The position numbers and the translations under genes are program-made. The notes under the pieces were generated by a model that did not search any database, had not been told where the DNA came from, and saw only the letters and a program-made list of their open reading frames with translations. Source: Shinisaurus crocodilurus (lineage: Eukaryota; Chordata; Lepidosauria; Squamata; Shinisauridae). Taken from it: a stretch of 64,000 nucleotides of DNA. Position 1 is the stretch's first letter, and each line of letters starts with the position of its first letter. Positions 29,229-39,689 of this stretch are shown here, in pieces. The stretch is taken from contig CM037877.1 in the NCBI GenBank assembly GCA_021292165.1, forward strand, positions 308,702,834-308,766,833, given 5' to 3'.

Positions 29229-30402
29229 TCTATGGAATTCACTTCCATAAGATGTAGTGATGGCCACCAATTTGGACAGCTGTAAAGGGGATTGGACAAA
29301 TTCCAGGAGGAGGAGAAGGCTATCAATGTCTACTAGTCCTGATGGCTCTATGCTACCTCCACTATCAGAGGCAGGATGCCTGTGTACGCCAGTTGCTGGG
29401 GAACACGGGCAGGAGCGTGCTGTTGCACTCATGTCCTGCTTGTGGGCCTTCCATTGGAAGGAGAAGGTTCGTAGCTTGGGGGTGCTCCTGGAGCCATCTT
29501 TGTCACTTGAGGCTCAAGTGGCCTCAGTGGCAAGGAGTGCCTTTTACCAGCTTCGGCTGGTGGCCCAGCTACGCCCCTATCTGGACAGGGATAGCCTGGT
29601 CTCAGTAATCTACGCTCTGGTGATCTCTAAACTAGACTACTGCAATGCACTCTACGTGGGGCTGCCTTTGAAGACTGTTCGGAAGCTGCAGCTAGTGCAA
29701 AATGCGGCAGCCAGGCTTATTGCAGGGACCGGAAGGTCCGAGCATATTACACCAGTTCTGGCCCGCTTGCACTGGCTGCCAATATGCTTCCGAGCCGAAT
29801 TCAAGGTGCTGGTTTTAACCTATAAAGCCCTACACGGCTTAGGACCACAATACCTGACGGAACGTCTCTCCCAACCGTTATCTACCCGGACACTATGCTC
29901 AACATCTGGGGCCCTCCTCCGACTGCCACCTCCAAGAGAGGCTCGGTTGGTGGCAACGAGGAGGAGGGCCTTCTCGGTGGTAGCCCCCCAGTTATGGAAT
30001 CAGCTCCCCACTGAGACCCGCCTGGCGCCAACCTTACTATCTTTTTGGCGCCAGGTTAAGACTTCCCTCTATGCCAAGGCATTTAGTTAGGAGCTTGGAA
30101 TAGCATGGAGGGGATTGTCACCTGTAGGCTCAGTTTTATTGGCTTTTGTATTGTTATTTTAAACTGTGTTTTTAAATTTGGTTTTTAATTTTTTAAACTG
30201 TTTTGTATGTTTTAATGTTGTTTTTATGTAGAGAGTGTTGTGAACTGCCCAGAGAGCTTCGGCTATGGGGCGGTATATAAATGAAATAAATGAAATGAAA
30301 TGAAATTGGGGCAGCTGGTTGGCCACTGTGTGAGCAGAATGCTGGACTAGATGGACCCTGAGTCTGATCCAGCATGGCTTTTCTTTTCTTATGTTCTTAT
30401 GT
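29229..30402 (+). mobile_element. old CR1 3' fragment split by L2-like LINE
   Basis: The parts are 29229-29457 and 30305-30402. The two halves join at the sequence equivalent to GTGGGC-TTCC-GTGGGCAGC of old CR1 (compare 6262-6285). ATTGG is repeated at 29453-29457 and 30305-30309. Confidence 0.88.
29458..30304 (+). mobile_element. L2-like LINE, 5'-truncated, open C-terminal frame
   Basis: The open frame runs from KVRSLGVLLEPSLSLEAQV through LVISKLDYCNALYVGLPLKT, NAAARLIAGTG, HWLPICFRAEFKVLVLTYKA and ends with RRAFSVVAPQLWNQLPTETR and SFWRQVKTSL. This is the RT thumb and C-terminal domain of the CR1/L2 group. The 3' UTR has GAGAGCTTCGGCTATGGGGC and an (ATGAA)n tail. The frame is uninterrupted over about 210 codons, so this copy is not ancient. 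The 5-bp ATTGG repeat is its likely target duplication. Confidence 0.9.
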
Positions 30403-31047
30403 TGACCTCTCCTCTTCTGCCATGATGAGTTGGTTTGCTTTGGAGTTGCTGGTGAAGGAGTTCAGCAAAAGCCACTTGGAAATCCAAGTAAACAATGCCT
30501 GTGGTCTTTCCCCCTCCTCAATGGTCTTCTGCTGGATAGCTATAACCTTTTTGTTTAGAAGGGTCTTTGAGCCATGCATGTTTTTGAGCTCCTCTACTAA
30601 GCCAGTTTTCACTTTTCCTCAGGGCCCAGGCAGCACTTGGGGGTTCAGCACAAACTTGTAATACATACCACAGTCCCAATCCATACGTACAATTTCATGT
30701 GCCATGATAAAACAAAAATTTCAATTTTAATATTGAAGTTACATTTTCTGCATTTCTGCAACTTCACCATCTCCCACTTTTGCTATTTTTGTTTAACATA
30801 ACATCTGGTCAGAAGAAGAGCCCTGCAAAACTTGCTGACTCTTTTGTAACTTTTTGGTTGGTTCTAATAAAGGTGATTATAGCATTAATAATACCCACAC
30901 GCCCACACACCATTGTAATGGGCCAGTGCAGCTGCAAACACTTTATAACAGACCAGTTCACTTCCAAGCTAGAGTTTTCTGACCCTTTTCATTGCAAAAT
31001 CATTTCTCTTGCAAACTCACACTGAAGAGACAGAATTGGTAGGTGGT
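30403..31047. other. unassigned sequence
   Basis: No repeat or gene recognised with confidence. 30420-30660 could be an old LINE fragment. Confidence 0.35.
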
Positions 31048-31174
31048 TTAAGGCGCAACCCTACCCATGTTCAGATGGGAAAAAAGTCCTACAACTCCCA
31101 GCATGCCTCAGCCAGGGCATGCTGGGAGTTGTTGGACTTTTTCTGTCTAAACATGCATTGGATTGCACCCTTAA
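31048..31174. mobile_element. TTAA-type palindromic MITE, copy 2
   Basis: Element 31052-31170 (119 bp) with ends GGCGCAACCCTACCCATG and CATGCATTGGATTGCACCC, flanked by TTAA on each side (31048-31051, 31171-31174). The core has two inverted copies of CCTACAACTCCCAGCATGCC-like sequence. TTAA duplications are the hallmark of piggyBac-type transposition. Confidence 0.88.
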
Positions 31175-31319
31175 TGGTTCTTGTCCCATAGTAGAACGAA
31201 CAGTTCTACTGCAGTTTTTGATGAGTACTAGTTTGTTGTCTATTTTGTAACTTCCAGCTCCTGCCAGGCTGCTCACTCAGTCAGCTCACTCAGTCAGCGG
31301 CAGTGTGCAAAAGAGCAAT

Positions 31320-31632
31320 AGGCCTGTCATCATCATCAGGCGATCACTCGTGACCGAGTAAGATTGTCTTCCAGGATAAAAGGAGGAGATTCTAAAGAAG
31401 ATTGTGTAGACTCTAGCGATGGGTCCGTAAGTGACTGTGGAGGCCAATTCTAGATCCACACAGCTTCCCACAGTGAGGACACAGGTTACCAGATAGAAGA
31501 TGGTCCTGTAAAGGATTCATTTGATGTGCTTTTCGCTTAGCACGTTTCTCCCTTTCACCTTGCACTCGGGCTTCTTCAAAGTCAAAGAACCATGGAACCA
31601 AAGGTCCATGGAACCTTTGTGAAAAGGCCTGT
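31320..31632 (-). mobile_element. 5'-truncated RTE LINE copy 3 with 8-bp duplication
   Basis: Element 31328-31624 (297 bp): (CAT)n tail, the family 3' UTR and the Cys/His-rich C-terminal frame (31413-31601, CPHCGKLCGSRIGLHSHLRTH intact). Flanked by AGGCCTGT at 31320-31327 and 31625-31632. The right copy overlaps the first bases of a 5S-type SINE, so the LINE landed at that SINE's 5' edge. A small inverted repeat around CCATGGAACC near 31594 marks a rearranged 5' end. Confidence 0.9.
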
Positions 31633-31932
31633 GGCTCATGCTGGTGTGGAAAGCTAAGCAGGGTCAGGCCTGGTTATTACTTGGATTTCATAGATCATAG
31701 AGTTGGAAGGAGCCTACAAGGCCATCGAGTCCAACCCCCTGCTCAATGCAGGAAACTAGAGGAGGGGTCTCCCATCCAAGTAACAACCAGGCCTGACCCT
31801 GCTTAGCTTTCCACGCTCAGACAAGCTGAGCCAGCATAAGCCACAGAGACCTTTCCTCTAGTTTCCTGCATTGAGCAGGGGGTTGGACTCAATGGCCTTG
31901 TAGGCCCCTTCCAACTCTAAAATCTATGCATC
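31627..31932 (+). mobile_element. 5S-derived SINE (CR1 tail), split by an inverted copy
   Basis: The parts are 31627-31686 (5S head) and 31847-31932 (CR1 tail). The head GCCTGTGGCTCATGCTGG has an 11-13 bp loss relative to the full copy. The tail ends AACTCTAAAATCTATG. Confidence 0.85.
31687..31846 (-). mobile_element. 5S-derived SINE (CR1 tail), full length, inverted inside another copy
   Basis: On the minus strand: CTGTGGCTTATGCTGGCTCA, AAGCTAAGCAGGGTCAGG, TTACTTGGATGGGAGACCCC, then the CR1 end and octamers. It interrupts the plus-strand copy between its 5S head and CR1 tail. Short or absent target duplication fits CR1-type insertion. Confidence 0.87.
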
Positions 31933-32023
31933 TAAAACTAAAAATAAGTTGCAATTATTATTTTTTTGGTAAAGATAATGGGAATAGTTCATTCTGTTTT
32001 CAGAAAGTAGACTGTTGGCAGTA

Positions 32024-32042
32024 TTGTGTGTGTGTGTGTGTG
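32024..32042 (+). repeat. (GT)n microsatellite
   Basis: Nine GT units. Confidence 0.9.
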
Positions 32043-32052
32043 AACTAGATGT

Positions 32053-32188
32053 TTAGGACACAATCCTATGCATGTTTAGACAGAAAAAAGTCCTACAACT
32101 CCCAGCATACCCCAGCCAGTATGGCTGGGGTATGCTGGGAGTTGTAGGGCTTTTTCATGTCTAAACATGCATAGGATCACACCCTTAA
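32053..32188. mobile_element. TTAA-type palindromic MITE, copy 3
   Basis: Element 32056-32184 with arms CACAATCCTATGCATG / CATGCATAGGATCACACCC, then TAGACAGAAAAAAGTCC and CCTACAACTCCCAGCAT plus inverse. Right flank TTAA, left flank TTA with the next base lost or changed. Confidence 0.85.
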
Positions 32189-33265
32189 CCTCATATATTT
32201 TGGGCCTGTAAATCCTACCAGCCGAACTGGCTCCCACTGGCTCTAGGATCAATGTCATTGTTTATGATGGTTCTTTGTCCCTCCAATAGCGCTCCCTCCG
32301 GCTGATGAACAAGGAACTCTGGGTCTGGTAGATCTTGAGAAGGGCATGTCACATAGGGAAGCACAGGCAAAAGAGAGAAGAAACTCCAAGGGCCAACAGA
32401 GATCTTTGTGTATTTGTATTTGTGCCCGACGTGTTTCGGACTACACCTTTTTCAAAGCTGCTTATTTTCTAATATTGTTTGAGACAAACAGCTTCATCAA
32501 TCTCCTGGATAGGGAAGCACAACTCCCTCTGTCTCCCAAAATATAAGCCTCATTTTAACTACACAGGTGCTCCTTCTCTCTTGCTCTCTTCTAGAAAGGG
32601 GCCTGGTGGTGGGAGATATAGGGTGGGTGGGGGCAGCCACTCCTAGTCCAGAATGTTGCTTGTTCTGCTCTAACACTGCTTCTGATTGGCTCCAGCAAAC
32701 CTAACCAAGTTCTGGGCGATAGGTACAGGGATACTGGGAAATACATTTCCATAAATATCCTCAAGCATGCTCTACAATTTAGCCCTAGTTTCCACCCCTC
32801 ATAGTAATTGGGATGCAGGTGAGGCCTGGCTGCCTCCCCTGATCCCACGGCCCTGGTAGAGTGTGTCCTCCTCTCCCACAAGCTTGGGCTCTGCTTCCCA
32901 TATTGAACTGGTTTGGTTTTTTGTTTGTCTGTTTCCCTGTTGGAAGATGGCCAATTGCTTTAACAGCATCTTTATTTTTTTCTTGTGTTCTGCCGCTTGT
33001 AATAATTTTCTAATGATGTTGTATTACATTTGTTTTAATTTCTTGTCAGTTGCCTTGGGCTTTTTAAAAGAAAAGTTTGCTCAATGAGCTTAAAATAAAA
33101 TAAACACATCATTTCCCCCTAAATTAAAAAGCCCCAGACATTTCTGCTGTTCCCATAAGGACGGCACTCCAAGCCCTTGGTCATTTGGTTGCCCTTCTCC
33201 GCCGCAGTTCCAATGCCAAGAGAGCCTTTCTGTGATGGGGCAACAGTATTCCAAGTGTTTCTGCA
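32189..33265. other. unassigned sequence
   Basis: No gene. 32420-32490 carries a CCCGACGTGTTTCGGAC word followed by CACCTTTTTCAAAGC, which resembles a dispersed motif I have seen in vertebrate repeats but cannot name. Confidence 0.35.
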
Positions 33266-33416
33266 TTCTAGATCAGTGTTCTCCAACCTTGGGTCCCCAG
33301 ATGTCTTTGGCCTACAACTCCCAGCATGCCCCAGCCAGCTATGCTGGCTGGGGCATGCTGGGAGTTGTAGGCCAAAGACATCTGGGGACCCAAGGTTGGA
33401 GAACACTGTTCTAGAT
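33266..33416. mobile_element. CAGTGTTCTCC MITE, copy 4
   Basis: Element 33274-33408 (135 bp), near-perfect palindrome, exact 8-bp duplications TTCTAGAT (33266-33273, 33409-33416). Confidence 0.95.
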
Positions 33417-33419
33417 GTC

Positions 33420-33690
33420 TATAAATGCTTGACAATATTGGCAGTTCCAGTTTCCTGATAATCCCTAGCAGGGAATTTGCTTCTCTCCGCTGGCACACGC
33501 TGGGTCTACATTCATCCTTGGGCTGCCCTATCCATCACGATCCCAAGATCGCTTTCCTGGTTTGTCGCTGCCAGTACAGCGCACATCAGTGTCCATGCAA
33601 AGTTAGGATTCTATTTTTATTTTTATTTTTGGCCTCAGCATGCCTCACTATACCCTTTGAATGTATCCCTTTGAATTTTGAGCAACAAGG
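33420..33690 (-). mobile_element. old CR1 fragment (RT C-terminal region)
   Basis: On the plus strand GGGAATTTGCTTCTCTCCGC, CGATCCCAAGATCGCTTTCC and CCATGCAAAGTTAGGATTC. These are the inverse of the DLGIV-D and K-CQVLH-G region. Stops and shifts throughout. A 187-codon open frame on the plus strand is antisense noise. Confidence 0.7.
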
Positions 33691-34491
33691 GCACTTTATC
33701 AAGGCAGGGAAGAACTACAAGAGCGGAGCTGAAGTAATAAAAAAATATACAGAATCCACCGTGTGTATGGGTGCAGAAACTAGAAATGCACCGTCGCAAC
33801 CAGTTTTTTCCCCTCCTTTTATAGCAAAGAAATTGCAGAGTCAGCGAGGAAATCAGGGAAATGAGTGCGGGGGAGAACCGGCAGGGCAAACTGTTGAATG
33901 TTTCAGAAATAAAAGCAAGCAAACTAAAGGTATTTTAGACGCAACATCTGGGAGGGAAAGTGGGTGGGGGGCAGCAAAACACCATTAATACCTGAATGCA
34001 AGCCGGGGCAGGCGGGGGGGCAAGCCCAAGACTAAAAGGCTGACTAGTAATAAAAAAATCCATTAGGTGTTCATCCCCCCCCACCCCCCAAGCTTCCCGA
34101 CTGGGAGTCCTTAAGTGCTTTCTCTACCTCTGGAGCCCCCCCCCGCCTCCTCCAGCTGCCGCCGCCGCCACAAGGCCACTTGGGCCGGGTCCAGAACATC
34201 CTCCTAATGTGCGTGAGCAACATGCTGACTTCATTAAGGCCTTCGATTAATGTCAGGGATGGACCCACTCCGCAGGCCGCATTTATCACCAGGGCGATGG
34301 CATATTAAGCGTGAGGCTGTTAGCATAATCAGAATGGATGAAGCCACCTCGGGGAGAGAAGAGGAGGTGGCTTTTAATAGACCCGTAAGTGCTGGCGGGA
34401 TGAATATTTATGGTGCGCTTCCTTTCTGAAGGGGGCACAATGAAATATTCAGCTCGAGGCAGGGCAGGGCGGAAGGAGGCACCAGGAGTGC
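33691..34491. other. unique-looking sequence, candidate conserved non-coding block
   Basis: 34185-34430 has no repeat signature, and holds TTAATG, ATTTATGG, CATTAAGG and GCATAATC words in a mixed-composition context, the texture of vertebrate enhancers. No exon. Conservation cannot be seen from one sequence. Confidence 0.3.
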
Positions 34492-34525
<34 letters not shown>

Positions 34526-34548
34526 TCTCTCTCTCTCTCTCTCTCTCT
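34492..34548 (+). repeat. (GT)n(CT)n microsatellite
   Basis: A GT run directly followed by a CT run. Confidence 0.97.
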
Positions 34549-34648
34549 TTGCATCAAGGAGAGCTCTTTACCTGTCCCTTCATCTATTGTGCTTCTTGCT
34601 CCTATAAGGCAGGGAGAGCAGGCTGGGAGCAAGTGACCACCCAGATAA

Positions 34649-34846
34649 CAGAATCATAGAAATCACAGAAAAGTAGAGTTGGAAGGGGCCTACCAGGCCA
34701 TCGAGTCCAACCCCCTGCTCAATGCAGGAATCCAGGTCAAAGCATCCCTGACAGATGGCTGTCCAGCCGCACCTTGAATGCCTCCAGAGTGGGAGAGCCC
34801 ACTGCCTCCCTAGGTAGTTGGGTGGAATCTGGGTTCCTGTAACTTG
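34649..34846 (-). mobile_element. young CR1 3' end with internal deletion
   Basis: 3' UTR and ORF2 C-terminus on the minus strand. About 60 bp are missing between TAGGTAGTTG and GGTGGAATCTG (near 34820) compared with 58920-58990. Confidence 0.9.
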
Positions 34847-35049
34847 ATTGCATACGCACTGCTCACGAGAGCAGGCTGCAGAGCGATCCCAGTGCAGCTC
34901 TCCAAGGGTCAGCCTGTGCAATCCAGACTGCGGTGAGCCGCAGGTGCACCACAAAGCAGGTTTTCAAATGCTTCAGATGACTCGAGCAAGTAAGCCAAGT
35001 TGCACATGGCAAAAGAAGGGAAATACCTGCAGGTTCACTAGCCAATTTG

Positions 35050-35054
<5 letters not shown>

Positions 35055-35112
<58 letters not shown>
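35055..35112 (+). repeat. (GT)n(GA)n microsatellite
   Basis: A GT run (about 18 units) followed by a GA run. Confidence 0.97.
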
Positions 35113-35113
<1 letters not shown>

Positions 35114-35425
35114 AGAGACGGGGGTGGGGAGAGATGGGAATTTCCCCAAATATGGCATTAAACCAAATAAACATTTATTTATGGTTTGGACTGAGGAGAC
35201 TGTAGCAAGCAATATTAGGAAAATATATTCAAATATAATATATTATGCCAAATGTGGGATCAATAATGTTTTCTTTGGGGAAGGTGCAGAATTAATAGCT
35301 GTGTTTGCCCCGAGGAAGACAGCAGGAATTTGAAATTGAAGCAAAGTTTGGGAATGTGAATCTGAAATGTAAATGTTTTCTAAAATGGAGTTAAATTTTG
35401 ATTTAGCGATATCCTTCAATTAAGA
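35113..35425. other. unassigned AT-rich sequence
   Basis: No repeat or gene recognised. Confidence 0.4.
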
Positions 35426-35530
35426 TATAAGAAGATAAGAAGAGTTGTGCTGGATCAGACCCAAGGCTGACCAGTAATGGGGGAGCCCACAAGCAGGACA
35501 AATGCCCCCCCCCCTAGCAACTGGCCCTTT
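35426..35530 (-). mobile_element. old CR1 3' end fragment
   Basis: GATAAGAAGAGTTGTGCTGG, ATCAGACCCAAGG, and CCCACAAGCAGGACAAATG match the inverse of the old CR1 3' end. Confidence 0.75.
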
Positions 35531-35693
35531 AGTAAACGCTAAGCCCATCGGTAATAAAACACAGTTCTGGCACAAAATATACTTATTAATGAAGGTAACC
35601 ACTAGTTAGAGTGGGAGGAAAGGGTTAATTGAACAATCCCTGGGATGCGTGTTTTCTAACCCCTCCTCCCTACTTCCGGCCTCTCTGTGGCCA

Positions 35694-35694
35694 G

Positions 35695-35727
<33 letters not shown>
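35694..35727 (+). repeat. (CT)n microsatellite
   Basis: About 16 CT units with one T-rich interruption. Confidence 0.95.
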
Positions 35728-35728
<1 letters not shown>

Positions 35729-35875
35729 GCCTCTCCAACCTGATGGACACATGGTCTGAGGTGGCTTCCAGCCAGTGATCTCCAATGAGGCGGACTCTGA
35801 ACACCCAAGACTCTAACCTGCCTATCTGCATCCTGCATATATGAATAAACAGACTGTAAGTTAAACTAATAAATG

Positions 35876-36470
35876 TCTTTATTTATTTATTTTATTTATT
35901 TATTATATTTATCAATCGCCCATCTGGCCGGCCACCCGGCCACCCTGGGCGATGTACAACCAAAATACAGCAAAACAACACAATAAAATATAATAATTAA
36001 AACAATATAAAAAATTCTTATTAAAAACCTAACCCACCCCATATTCCCGCCTGAACAGCCATGTTTTTAATGCACGGCGGAAGCTCATCACGGAGGGCGC
36101 ATGGCGAAGGTCACTAGGGAGGGAGTTCCACAATGTGGGGGCCGCCACAGAGAAGGCCCTCTTCCTAGTCCCCACCAGCCTGGCTGCTCTGGCTGATGGG
36201 ATAAGGAGAAGGCCGTCCGTGGCAGACCTTGTTGAGCGGCCTACTTGATGTTATTGGAGGCGCTCCTTGAGATAAGCTGGGCCGGAGCCGTGTAGGGTTT
36301 TAAAGGTCAAAACCAACACCTTGAATTCGGCTCGGCAAGCAACTGGTAGCCAGTGCAACTCATTAAGCACTGGCGTGATGTGATCACGCTGGCGGCTGCC
36401 CTTAATCAGGCGAGCCGCCGCGTTCTGTACCAGCTGAAGCTTCCGGACCGTCTTCAAGGGTAACCCCACT
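35876..36470 (-). mobile_element. L2-like LINE 3' part, minus strand
   Basis: ATTTATT tail, the 3' UTR with ATCGCCCATCTGGCCGGCC and CCCTGGGCGATGTAC, then the C-terminal coding region in broken frames. 36251-36470 reads VGLPLKTVRKLQLVQNAAAR and ELHWLPVACRAEFKVLVLTF. Same tail type as 780-1085. Frameshifted. Confidence 0.85.
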
Positions 36471-36680
36471 TTATTAGTTTTAAACCTTGTATGGACAATC
36501 CGTTTCCTTTTAAGAGCCTTTTGGCAAGGGTTTAGCAACCCACGTGGTGATAACCAGTTTCAATAACCAAGCTGCGCATAAGGGGGGAAACTCTGCTTCG
36601 TCCTAACCGGTGTAGGACCGACTCCTTTTCCAATATCCTCCAACAATTAGCTCATTGTTTTACAACAAAAAGAGATAAAG

Positions 36681-37510
36681 TTTATTTATTTATTTATTTA
36701 TTTATTTAATACATTTTTATACCACCCAATAGCCGAAGCTCTCTGGGTGGTTTACAACAGTTAAAACCATAAAATACAATATAATGTATTGTATAAAATT
36801 TAAAACCACAGATTAAAAACAAACAGCAAAGCTAGCAGCAGCAGCTCAAATTACAATATAGTTAAAAACAACTATAGGATTAAAATGATTAAAGTGCCTG
36901 GGAGAATAGAAAGGTCTTCTCCTGGCGCTGGAAAGAGTACAATGTAGGCACCAGGTGAGCCTATTTGGGGAGCTCATTCCACAACTGGGGTGCCACAGCA
37001 GAAAAGGTCCTCCTCCTGGTAGCCACCTGCCTCACTTCCTTTGGCAGGGGCTCTCGGAGAAGGACTGCTGACAAAAATCTTAGTGTCCGGGCAGGTACAT
37101 ATGGGAGGAGATGATCCTTCAGATACCCTGCCCCCAAGCCGTTTAGGGCTTTGAATGTTGGTACCAGAACTTTGAATCGGGCCCGGACACACACTGGCAG
37201 CCGGTGCAGATGGGAAAGTACTGGCCTAATATGATCACATTGGCCAGTCCCCGTTAACAATCTCGCTGCCTTGTTTTGGACCTGCTGAAGTTTCCGGACC
37301 GTTTTCAAAGGCAGCCCCACGTATAGCGCACTGCACTAATCCAGCCGGGAGGTTACCAGAGCATGGATAGCTGTAGCTAGGCTATCTCTGTCCAGATAAG
37401 GACGTAGTTGGTATATCAGCCAACTACGTTAAAAGGTGCTCTGTGCCACCGAGTCCACCTGTGCCTCGAGTGACAATGCTGGATCCAAGAGCACCCCCAA
37501 AGTTGAGCTC
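36681..37510 (-). mobile_element. L2-like LINE 3' part, second tail type, minus strand
   Basis: ATTTATT tail and AATAGCCGAAGCTCTCTGGG (inverse of the 30255 type), then an open frame (37320-36961) MGLPLKTVRKLQQVQNKAAR, RARFKVLVPTFKALNGLGAG and RRTFSAVAPQLWNELPK. Upstream codons continue to about 37510 in broken frames. Confidence 0.85.
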
Positions 37511-38909
37511 CCGATCCGGAATCCGCTTTCCCACTGTGGCCGACCAGATGCCTCTGGGAAGCCGACAAGCTGGACCTAAAGGCGAGAGCCCCTCCCCCGC
37601 TGTCCCCCCACCCCCGTTCAGAGGTATACTGCCCCTGGCCATGGAGGCGGCACGAGCCATCACGGATGGGCCCCTCCCCCTCCATGAATTGTTCCCATAT
37701 AACAGATGGGAAGGTTGGGGGGATACCAGCTTCAAATGCGTTCTGAGCTGACCCAGGGGCCGGCCTGCTTGTAACTCATGCTCTTCACCACCACACTCTC
37801 TGGACATGGCCCAGGCACATGGGGCACCAGAGCAAAAGGCATGAAGGTGTTTGACAGAGGCGAGAGAATGGAGCTGCCAAGAAGGGGAGCGTGCAAAATC
37901 CTGCCCAAGCCACCTGAGCAACAGAGGCAGGACAGAGCCGGAAGGAGCCCTAGCCCCCCCCCCCCCAGGTGAGAAGGAACATCTTAAATGCAGAGAACCC
38001 TTCCAGACTACAACATACAAGTGAACATCTGGGTGTCTTTGCTCTTTTTCTCTCTCTTTCTTTAAACCTTCTTGTGTGAGTCTGGCAAAACAAAAAAAAA
38101 TTGAAATAATAGACAAAGTCGAGACTTTTTATTGGGCTATTGTCAGCGTGTGAAGTCCCCCTGCTGTTTGAGGCATTGTCAATACATCTTTGAAGTGCAA
38201 AAGGAGCCTTGTAAAGACTGCTTCCCTACCTGCAGCAGCTGGAAATATTTGCATTGATAATGAATGCTCAGAATGGGAGGAAAAAACAACCTCAAACCAG
38301 CTTTCATTCAAGGCATCTTCCTTCCTGGCCTGTTTTTCTTTTTTGCTTCAAGGAGGTCCCTTCCGAGGTCCAACACACTGAATTGGTTTCATAGAGGACT
38401 GTCGGTCCCATTTCTCACAGAGTTGTTGTTGTTGTTTTGTATCTGGTGGGAGGAAAGCTGCCCACTGCTGGTCTGCCACCCTAAACGATCAGATTGCTGC
38501 CTTGTCTGCCGCTCCCGCTCCGACGGTTGCCAGGTTGCAGAGAGAGGGCATTTGACTTCATGCATCGATCGACTGAACGGGGAGATGAATTAGCTGCAGC
38601 TGCACCATCGTCCATCCCTCTCCACAGCGCTGCATCCACCCTCCATCCCGGTCTGGAGTGGGGCACACCAAGGCAGGGTCCTTCTTGCTGCAGCACGCAG
38701 GGGATCATGATTTCTCTATTTTACTGTTACCATTTATGGAACTTCTGTCCCACCATCCTCCAAGGAGCTCACGTTGGTGGACGTCGGGGGGGGGGGGTGC
38801 AAAACCTCAGGCCCAGTGGCTACATCTGGCCCTCCTGGAGTCCAGTCTGGCTCTCGGAGCTCTCCAGAAGGCCACGACCTTCCCACGGCCCCACCCAATT
38901 CCCCCAACC
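37511..38909. other. unassigned; 38110-38300 unique-looking
   Basis: No gene. 38110-38300 (TTTTTATTGGGCTATTGTCA, ATATTTGCATTGATAATGAA) looks like unique regulatory-type DNA. A poly-G run is at 38789-38799. Confidence 0.3.
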
Positions 38910-39033
38910 AAAGTTTGGCATCGAGTGACGGGAAGCAGTTCTTCACATAATACATAATCAACCTGTGGAACTCATTGCTACAGGATCTCTGCATGAAAAA
39001 GCCACCCCGAACTTCCTCTCATTCAGGGAAGGA
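38910..39033 (+). repeat. 124-bp duplication, left copy (old CR1 piece)
   Basis: Identical to 39910-40033 except one base (38930 G, 39930 A). The content is old CR1 3' sequence (GGAAGCAGTTCTTCACATAA, CCTGTGGAACTCATTGCTAC). Flanks differ, so a short segment was copied about 1 kb away. Confidence 0.93.
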
Positions 39034-39587
39034 ACACCGTTTTAATTGTTTGGTAGTTTCCCGGCTTTTGTACAGTTTCTTGCACATTCTGAAAGGTTGG
39101 CATGCCTCCCTGAAGACCCAGTTACTTGGCCCCGTCCCACCCCTTTTGCTTTTGGCTCCGCCCACCACTGGAATGTGGCTCCCCAGAGCTTCTCCAGAAT
39201 GGAATTTGGCCCTAGGGGTGAAGGAGGTTCTACACCCCCTGGTGTACATGATCCCCACAACAACCCTGTGAGGTAGGTTAGGCAAACAGGGCAGACAAAA
39301 GGCACCAGGGGAGTAACAGGTGGGAGGAGGTGCTGCTGCCTTGTCTCCCACTTGCTCAATTCATTTGCAGGGAAATGCTCATGCGCCACGTTGCAACCCG
39401 ATAATCCTCAGTGCTCCTGTGCCTTTAGGTGCTGGCCAACACCAAGACATCGAGGAAGTGATGCCTGGGCTGCCAGTATTTAAGGCGGCCTATAGCCTGA
39501 TGCCCAAGCCTGAGCAGGTGATCATGAAGGCCACGAAAACTGAACCATTGCATGGTTTTAGAATTTGCTGCTGTAGCCATGTTGATG
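39034..39587. other. unassigned; small MIR-like scrap
   Basis: 39251-39283 (CACAACAACCCTGTGAGGTA) is an inverted MIR-like core piece. 39060-39240 has CCGCCC/GGCTCC words of an old DNA-transposon look, unnamed. Confidence 0.4.
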
Positions 39588-39675
39588 GTATCTATCTATC
39601 TATCTATCTATCTATTTATTTATTTCATTACATTTGTTAATCGCCCATCTGGCCGGTCACCCGGCCACCCTGCTG
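39588..39675 (-). mobile_element. (TATC)n microsatellite with L2-like 3' end
   Basis: (TATC)n at 39588-39615 grades into a TTTATT tail and ATCGCCCATCTGGCCGGTCA, the inverse of the 780-1085 type 3' end. Only about 55 bp of LINE remain. Confidence 0.75.
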
Positions 39676-39689
39676 CAGAAGCTGAGCTT

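Noticed and set aside
33425..33988. 187-codon plus-strand open frame
   Set aside because: The first half is antisense to an old CR1 fragment and the rest shows no known motif.
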